A stretch of DNA of 9,867 bases from Rhodospirillales bacterium (lineage in GTDB: Bacteria > Pseudomonadota > Alphaproteobacteria > UBA9219). The position numbers and the translations under genes were made by a program. Shown piece after piece: positions 4,747 through 9,867 of the stretch; positions within the stretch are counted from its first letter, which is position 1, and each line of letters begins with the position of its first letter. Below the pieces are notes generated by a model. The model was not told the DNA's origin. It did no database searches and worked only from the letters and a program-made list of their open reading frames with translations. The DNA lies in the NCBI GenBank assembly GCA_015654915.1, contig JAATFY010000097.1, positions 1 to 9,867 of the forward strand, read 5' to 3'.

Positions 4747-7700
4747 TTACTGAATGTGAATTTGATCCGCGCGGCCTTGCGCCGTGCGCGGCGCTTCGCC
4801 CATGCTGCGCAGGCTTGCCGGTGTAAGGGTAAACGTGCCACCCCATTCCGGTTTGGCCAGATAGGCGACGCGCCATGTTTTTGCATCGGTGTTTTTCCGG
4901 TCGATCAGCACATCGATCGTCTCGCCGGTTTTTTCGCATAGCGTCACCGGCGTCAGCAGAAAGCCGCGCAGCCATGCCAGGGAATCGCTCGCATTTAAGG
5001 AACCGCCCAGAACGCAACTGACCGGACGCAGGGCGGGCCCCACATAATCACGCACCAGAACCGGATCGGCGTTGTCGCCGAACCACGATCCCTCAAGAAC
5101 AATCAGGTATGTCTCGTCGCGGCGAAGAGTGGCGTCCGGTGTTTCACCGCCGTCCATGCGGTAAATACGCCGTACGATGCCGGCATCGTTGGCGGAGGGA
5201 ATTTTTGCCGCTTCTGCTTCGACAAGAAAAAGCGGCCGGTCGTTCGGGTTGCGGACGGCGAGGGCCGCGGTTTTTTCCGGCAAAGCGACCGCCAGAATGT
5301 TTTTCAGATTCTGCTCGCTATTATTAACCGTTACGCGCCAGATTCCGGCGCGATCCTGCAGATGCCATGCCGCGCGGAGGAACGCGGTGATCGCTTCGAA
5401 ACCGGACGATGATTTTCTGATAATCTCGCCGGAAAGTTTTTCCAGCGCCGGCAGAAGGCTCTGCGCATCGAAATCCGTGTTTTCCGCCAGCAGCGGCAAA
5501 AGAGCGGCTTCGATATCGGCTGTCGGGTCGATATGCGCCGCACTGAGCCAGAACGCCGCCGCGTCGCGGTCGTTGAGCGTGGCGAAAGCGGCCGCGAGTT
5601 GCGCGGCAGCCAGGGGCGGCAAGGATTTATCGGCGCTGGTATCGGAAAAATAATGCAGGGACGACGCGTCGAGATGGCCGGTGGCGGCCAGCGCCGCGTA
5701 AGCCGCCGCGCGGGCGGGGCGTTCGCTTTCATCGAACCAGTTGTTTTCCGTTTTGTGCCGGAGCCAGTCGGCGGCCGCGTCGGATGCCCGTTTGGCCAAA
5801 GGGTTATCGATCCGGCCGAGCGCCGTCAGAACCGAGGCCGTGCTGGCGATATCGGCTTCCTCCCCCGGCAGCGGCGGAAAACCGCCGTCCGGCTTCTGGC
5901 GCGAGAGCAGGCGCATGACAATCGCGTGCCGCCGCGACAGGAATTTCTGCTCGGACAAAAGCTCTGTTGGGACAATAAGATCATGCCACAGCCGCAGCGT
6001 TTCCAGTTCTGCGGCGCTTTCGCGGCTGGTGAAGGCATGCGCTTGCAGCGCCGCGGATAGAATTTGCGGCACGTCAAGTAAAGGCTGGGGCGCCAGAAAC
6101 AGATAGCCCGTTTCCGTATGCGCATGGCCCTTGTCGCGGGCCGCCAGCGCCCATGTCTGTTGCGGCGCTATGGACTGGGCGGGCTGATCGGCAAGCTCCA
6201 TTCCCGCATTCACGACCGCCAGCGTCCAGCCGGAATTGAGATGGAGATTATGCGGCCCCGTTATGTCGAGCCTGATTTCTTTATCCCCGGCCTGAAGGGT
6301 GCTTACGGTAAAAGAAAGATCGCGGCTTTGGCCGGCGGCCAGTGAAACCGCGCCGCTCACGGCTCCGGTGATTTTCAGGCCCGAGGGGCTGTTAAGGGTG
6401 TAACGATAGGAACCCGAAGGCGCGGCGTTGTTTTTAAGGCTGATAGTAAATTCTGCCATATCGCCGGTTTTCAAAACCGGTGGTGTAGCCCCTGTTATCG
6501 CGAAAGCCGGCGGGGCTTCTTGCGGAGCCGCAACCGCCGGGGTTTTAGCGGCATCGTTTGTTTTTTGCATCGCGTGCGGGAGAGGCAAAATGATTTTACC
6601 CGCGAACCGGACAGGATTGCCGTCGATTTGGCCCGCCGTTTCGATCCGGACGCCGATACTGTCGCCCCAACTCTCTTCCGGCGTGAAAGCGATTTCGTTA
6701 TCGCCGGAGGGTTTTAGCTGGTGAATGACTTTGCGGATGCGGTCGTCGGCAATAACGGCGCTGATCACCGCGGGCTGGTCAAGCCTGAAATGGACTTTTG
6801 CCGCTTGTCCCGCCTGAAGGACGGGGGGTGTTGCCGTCAACGCCAGAAGCGCCGGCGCCGCAACCTCGTTCTTCGATCCTCCCCATCCGGCGCTGAAACC
6901 CAACCGCGCGCGAACAGCACCGTTCGCATCCGCGATTTCCAGCCGGTAGGTTCCCGCCGTTACCGGCCAGTCGATGCCGTTGCCGCCATCGGCTTTAACC
7001 GCCAGCGTTCCGCCGCCGACGCGCCGGCGTTGCTGCAGCGGCTTATAGTCCCAGCGGCCTTCGGCCTGATACCAGTCGAAACTGCGGCCTTCCTCGTAAA
7101 TCTGGTAGGTGAGGCCGTCGATATTCTGGCGCTTGCCGTCGGCGTCCAGCGCGACGACATCGAAGTGCGCCACGCTGTTCTCGGCGAATTTTCCGTCCGG
7201 CGCCGCCGGTTTCATGCCGATGAGGACATCGTTCGGCCTGACCGGCAAAGCAAGCGGGGCGGGATCGGCGGCGCCCGCGGCGGGGTCGCTTTGCGCGCCG
7301 ATCAGGGCTTCGTGCAAAACGCTCCCGTCGTTCGGAAGCGCCAGATTCAGATGCACCTGCGCCACCCCGTTTTCGTCGGTGATAAAAGCCGCGACCGGTT
7401 TCGCGGCGAGGGTTCTGGTGTCGCCGTCGCCGAAATGGTAATCCTCGCGACCGGAAAAAATATGGTCCGGCGCATCCCAGCCGACGGCAATCTGGCCGCT
7501 TATATAAGGCGCCGGTTTGCCGGACAGAGTAAGGCTTTTCAGTTTCAGATCGACCGCGCCGTCGGCTGCCAGAACGGGACGATCGACGCTTATCTCGAGA
7601 CGGGGCGCATCGTCGTTCGCGGTAATCCGGAGCCTGCCTTCCGCCAGCACGCGGCCGTCCGTCTGCTGCCACAGCAGCGGCCAGAGGCCGTTACCCGCCG

Positions 7701-8982
7701 GTACAGGAAACGACAGATGCGCGATACCGTCCTGATCTTTGGGAACGGGTAAAATTGCGTACAAGCTGTGATCGGGCCGCAGAATCTGGAGCCGGCTGTC
7801 GGCAGGCATGCGGGAACGGCCGTGACGGTCGCGCGCCGTCAGCGTGATGTCCGCATGTGCATCCGGAACATAGAAAGGCTTGCCGGTCGCGACGGAACTT
7901 TCGGTATCCGGTAAAACAAAACCGGTTTCCCCGTTTTGCGTCAGGTCGGCGAAATCGATGTCGCCCGCTTCCGTTGTGCCGACCAGCACAGTGGCGCTAT
8001 TCAGTTTGTCGGCAGCCAAAGGCAGAAAAGCAATGCCGTCGCCGTCGCTTTTGCCTTCTGCCAGAGATTGCAGGCTATCGTCTTCGAGGGTCAGATGGAC
8101 ATCTTTCGCAATCGACGGCGCGCCGGTTTTTTCGGTGAGGGCGTAATAACCGTCGTTCGCGCGCAGGGCATGGAGATTGAGATCCGAGCGCAACAGCCAT
8201 GCGCCCGCCAGCGACGCAAGATCGCCCTTGGCGGCTTTATTTTTCGTCTCCGTCGCGCTGGCGACGATGAAATAAAGGCCGCGCGCCGGGTCGCCGATAA
8301 GCGCGTGCAGCGGCACTTTCTGTTCTAGCGAAGTATTGGGCGTATCACCCATGACTATTTCGCCCTGCCATAAAAGTTCGCCGTTGTGGCGGGCGAAATA
8401 GGCGCTTTCGGACGGCGCCAGCGTGGTTTGCAGCCGTTGCCGCCATGCTTCGGCCATGCGCGCGGTATCCCTAATCCGGTAAAGCTCAAGCCGCGCGCGC
8501 GTGACATTGATCGCGCGCAAAACAGGATCGCTGTCCTGCCAGCGCATCAGCCCGTCCGCCCTGCCGTCGCCGGCGAAAGCGAGCGCGGACTGACGGTCGG
8601 GAACCGAAAAGGAAAGATGATAGGGCTCGGCCAGTTTTTCGTTCGCCGCGCCGCGCAGACCGGAAACGGTCACACGGTAGTCGCGGTGGTGGTCGAGACC
8701 GGCGAGGCACAGCGTGGACGAAATCAGGCTGAAATTTTGCGGTGCCAGCGCGATATTTTTTCCGTTCGATTCGAGACGGATATTGCCGCCTGTCCGGTTG
8801 CGGTCGCCCGTGTCCAGCGGGCGGTCGAACTCGAGGCACAGTTCGGCCTTGTCCTGCTCGGCATGGATGACGGGACGCAGAATGCGTAAGGTACCGTCGT
8901 TCGGCGCCTGCGCCTGTCCCGCGAGGGGCAGCATCAGCAGCGCCAGAAACAGTCCCAAAGATGGTCGGAAAACGAGCCTCAT
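4747..8982 (-). CDS. Alpha-2-macroglobulin family protein without thioester residues (YfaS-like, shortened)
   Basis: Bacterial alpha-2-macroglobulins are large exported proteins thought to trap foreign proteases. This 1411-residue protein has a signal peptide (core LFLALLMLPLAG, likely cleavage after QAQA at 26) with no lipobox Cys, so it should be soluble in the periplasm, unlike lipoprotein YfaS. Macroglobulin-type beta domains cover about 28-800. The most typical segments are PFYVPDAHADITLTARDRHG (369-388), ISVDRPVLAADGAVDLKL (464-481), LPVRPNDVLIGMKP (579-592) and FDWYQAEGRWDYKPLQQRRR (635-654). A Pro/Ala linker (803-827) stands where the central A2M/bait-side block normally lies. The stretch at 835-975 resembles the segment before the thioester domain, ending PLLDVPQIL. 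The thioester motif (GCxEQ in relatives) aligns with TSRES (985-989), so Cys is Ser986 and Gln is Ser989. The helical toroid follows (about 990-1200), then the C-terminal domain (VVRRYY-like IVRRIYRMDG at 1269-1278). AAGGA precedes the ATG by 4 bases. No pbpC partner is adjacent. Confidence 0.88.
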   Translation of the reverse strand: MRLVFRPSLGLFLALLMLPLAGQAQAPNDGTLRILRPVIHAEQDKAELCLEFDRPLDTGDRNRTGGNIRLESNGKNIALAPQNFSLISSTLCLAGLDHHRDYRVTVSGLRGAANEKLAEPYHLSFSVPDRQSALAFAGDGRADGLMRWQDSDPVLRAINVTRARLELYRIRDTARMAEAWRQRLQTTLAPSESAYFARHNGELLWQGEIVMGDTPNTSLEQKVPLHALIGDPARGLYFIVASATETKNKAAKGDLASLAGAWLLRSDLNLHALRANDGYYALTEKTGAPSIAKDVHLTLEDDSLQSLAEGKSDGDGIAFLPLAADKLNSATVLVGTTEAGDIDFADLTQNGETGFVLPDTESSVATGKPFYVPDAHADITLTARDRHGRSRMPADSRLQILRPDHSLYAILPVPKDQDGIAHLSFPVPAGNGLWPLLWQQTDGRVLAEGRLRITANDDAPRLEISVDRPVLAADGAVDLKLKSLTLSGKPAPYISGQIAVGWDAPDHIFSGREDYHFGDGDTRTLAAKPVAAFITDENGVAQVHLNLALPNDGSVLHEALIGAQSDPAAGAADPAPLALPVRPNDVLIGMKPAAPDGKFAENSVAHFDVVALDADGKRQNIDGLTYQIYEEGRSFDWYQAEGRWDYKPLQQRRRVGGGTLAVKADGGNGIDWPVTAGTYRLEIADANGAVRARLGFSAGWGGSKNEVAAPALLALTATPPVLQAGQAAKVHFRLDQPAVISAVIADDRIRKVIHQLKPSGDNEIAFTPEESWGDSIGVRIETAGQIDGNPVRFAGKIILPLPHAMQKTNDAAKTPAVAAPQEAPPAFAITGATPPVLKTGDMAEFTISLKNNAAPSGSYRYTLNSPSGLKITGAVSGAVSLAAGQSRDLSFTVSTLQAGDKEIRLDITGPHNLHLNSGWTLAVVNAGMELADQPAQSIAPQQTWALAARDKGHAHTETGYLFLAPQPLLDVPQILSAALQAHAFTSRESAAELETLRLWHDLIVPTELLSEQKFLSRRHAIVMRLLSRQKPDGGFPPLPGEEADIASTASVLTALGRIDNPLAKRASDAAADWLRHKTENNWFDESERPARAAAYAALAATGHLDASSLHYFSDTSADKSLPPLAAAQLAAAFATLNDRDAAAFWLSAAHIDPTADIEAALLPLLAENTDFDAQSLLPALEKLSGEIIRKSSSGFEAITAFLRAAWHLQDRAGIWRVTVNNSEQNLKNILAVALPEKTAALAVRNPNDRPLFLVEAEAAKIPSANDAGIVRRIYRMDGGETPDATLRRDETYLIVLEGSWFGDNADPVLVRDYVGPALRPVSCVLGGSLNASDSLAWLRGFLLTPVTLCEKTGETIDVLIDRKNTDAKTWRVAYLAKPEWGGTFTLTPASLRSMGEAPRTAQGRADQIHIQ

Positions 8983-9001
8983 TGCATCCTTCTAGCAAAG
9001 A

Positions 9002-9013
9002 GATTACGTAATC
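9002..9013. promoter_or_regulatory. Perfect 12-base palindrome between divergent genes
   Basis: GATTACGTAATC is fully self-complementary. It lies 19 bases from the macroglobulin start and 22 bases from the FAH-family start, near the middle of a 53-base divergent gap. Such a position suits an operator that controls one or both genes. The binding protein is unknown and no regulator gene is in the window. Confidence 0.45.
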
Positions 9014-9026
9014 AAAACACTTCGAT

Positions 9027-9031
9027 GGAGG
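9027..9031 (+). promoter_or_regulatory. Ribosome binding site of the FAH-family gene
   Basis: GGAGG lies 4 bases before ATG 9036. Another ATG at 9025 is in a different frame from the FAH reading frame. The site supports 9036 as the start. Confidence 0.6.
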
Positions 9032-9035
9032 CGGC

Positions 9036-9867
9036 ATGCGTTTGGTGCGTTACGGCGAAAACGGGCGGGAAAAGCCGGGCATGCTGGACGCCCTCGGGCG
9101 GATTCGCTACCTGTCGGGCGTGCTTGCCGATATAACCGGCGATGCTCTGGGTGACGAAGGGCTGGCGCGGCTTAAGGCGCTCGATCCAGAGACACTGCCG
9201 CCGGTCGCAGGATCGCCCCGCCTCGGGGCTTGCGTGGCGGGCACCGGCAAGGTGGTGGGCGTGGCCATCAATTACCGCCTGCACGGGGCTGAGACGGGAT
9301 TGAAGGTGCCGACGGAACCAGCCGTTTTCCTGAAGGCCACCTCGGCCATTTGCGGCGCGTTCGACGATATCGTTTTACCGAAGGGCTCCGAAAAAACCGA
9401 CTGGGAGGTCGAACTCGGCGTCGTCATCGGCAAGCGCGCCAAGAATATCGGCGTCGAGAAGGCGCTGGATCATATCGCCGGTTACTGCGTTGTCGACGAT
9501 GTGTCCGAACGCGCCTTTCAGTTGGAGCGTGGCGGTCAGCAGCATACCAAGGGCAAAAGCGCCGATACGTTTTGTCCCTTGGGCCCGTGGCTTGTGACGC
9601 GGGACGAGATTCCCGATCCGCAGAAGTTGCGGCTCTGGACGAAGCTGAACGGCGAGACGATGCAGGACGGCACGACAGCCGACATGCTGTTCCCGGTCAG
9701 GCAGCTGGTGAGCTATATCAGCGAGTTTATGACATTGCTGCCGGGCGATGTGATCGCCACCGGAACGCCCGACGGCGTCGGCCGCGGCCGCAACCCGCCG
9801 CGTTACTTAAAAGCGGGCGAAGCGCTGGAGCTTGGCGTCGATGGCCTCGGCGCGCAGAAGCACCGGA
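9036..9867 (+). CDS. Fumarylacetoacetate hydrolase (FAH) family protein, last residues outside window
   Basis: FAH-family enzymes are Mg2+/Mn2+-dependent and cleave or decarboxylate 2-oxo and 1,3-diketo acids in aromatic, sugar-acid or purine catabolism. The frame is open for 277 codons to the window edge; relatives are about 280-285 residues, so only a few residues are lost. The short N-terminal domain (1-65) is followed by the catalytic domain. GVAINYRLHGAETG (75-88) holds the catalytic-type His83 and Glu86. WEVELGVVIGKRAKNI (123-138) gives metal ligands Glu124 and Glu126, and VVDDVSERAFQ (152-162) gives Asp155. HTKGKSADTFCPLGPWLVT (170-188) and GDVIATGTPDGVG (237-249) are strongly typical of the subgroup with 2,4-diketo-3-deoxy-L-fuconate hydrolase and proteins often labelled ureidoglycolate lyase. 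The substrate cannot be set from sequence alone. It is divergent from the macroglobulin gene, and any downstream operon partners lie outside the window. Confidence 0.93.
   Translation, partial: MRLVRYGENGREKPGMLDALGRIRYLSGVLADITGDALGDEGLARLKALDPETLPPVAGSPRLGACVAGTGKVVGVAINYRLHGAETGLKVPTEPAVFLKATSAICGAFDDIVLPKGSEKTDWEVELGVVIGKRAKNIGVEKALDHIAGYCVVDDVSERAFQLERGGQQHTKGKSADTFCPLGPWLVTRDEIPDPQKLRLWTKLNGETMQDGTTADMLFPVRQLVSYISEFMTLLPGDVIATGTPDGVGRGRNPPRYLKAGEALELGVDGLGAQKHR

Noticed and set aside
4247..5017. Minus-strand frame of 256 codons across the cold-shock gene and macroglobulin 3' end
   Set aside because: It overlaps two well-supported genes in other frames and its composition is that of a shadow.
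1..9867. CRISPR array, tRNA, rRNA, transposon ends or phage genes
   Set aside because: No regularly spaced repeats, cloverleaf-type sequences, ribosomal RNA motifs, transposase-like proteins or terminal inverted repeats were seen on either strand.

Overview
The window reads as a chromosomal segment of a GC-rich alphaproteobacterium. The basis is GC-rich codon use throughout, an RpoN protein with a standard RpoN box, a two-domain cold-shock protein of the kind common in Alphaproteobacteria, and an alpha-2-macroglobulin-like protein whose core motifs follow the alphaproteobacterial form of that family. I cannot place it below class level. There is no tRNA, rRNA, CRISPR array, insertion sequence or phage gene here. 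The window holds six protein genes, four of them complete.

Left part (1-3940, all minus strand). Read in the direction of transcription, the order is: a secreted Ala/Pro-rich protein of unknown function (3940-3074), rpoN for sigma-54 (2956-1460), then a protein-kinase-fold protein whose catalytic residues are missing, a predicted pseudokinase (1372 to beyond the left edge). The usual rpoN neighbours (lptB upstream, hpf/ptsN downstream) are absent. The 117-base gap upstream of rpoN is the most information-rich short stretch. It holds a near-consensus sigma-54 promoter (-24/-12, exact spacing) on the opposite strand to rpoN, an inverted repeat that overlaps it, and a hairpin touching the rpoN start codon where a ribosome binding site would be expected. 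This suggests that sigma-54 feeds back on its own gene or drives an antisense RNA.

Middle part (3941-4744). A 291-base divergent region separates the secreted protein from a double cold-shock-domain gene on the plus strand. The cold-shock leader carries a perfect GC-rich hairpin that runs into four closely spaced G-tracts, a G-quadruplex pattern. The best start for this gene is GTG at 4232, set by a good Shine-Dalgarno, not the TTG ten codons upstream.

Right part (4747-9867). A 1411-residue exported alpha-2-macroglobulin-family protein is encoded on the minus strand. It converges on the cold-shock gene with only 2 bases between the stop codons. It keeps the MG-type domains, the toroidal thioester-domain fold and the C-terminal domain, but the thioester Cys and Gln are replaced, and a central block including the bait-side region seems to be absent. 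Divergent from it across 53 bases is an almost complete fumarylacetoacetate-hydrolase-family gene, and a perfect 12-base palindrome lies between the two starts. No new multi-gene defence or mobile system is visible. The notable items are the degenerate kinase beside rpoN, the thioester-less macroglobulin and the rpoN control region.
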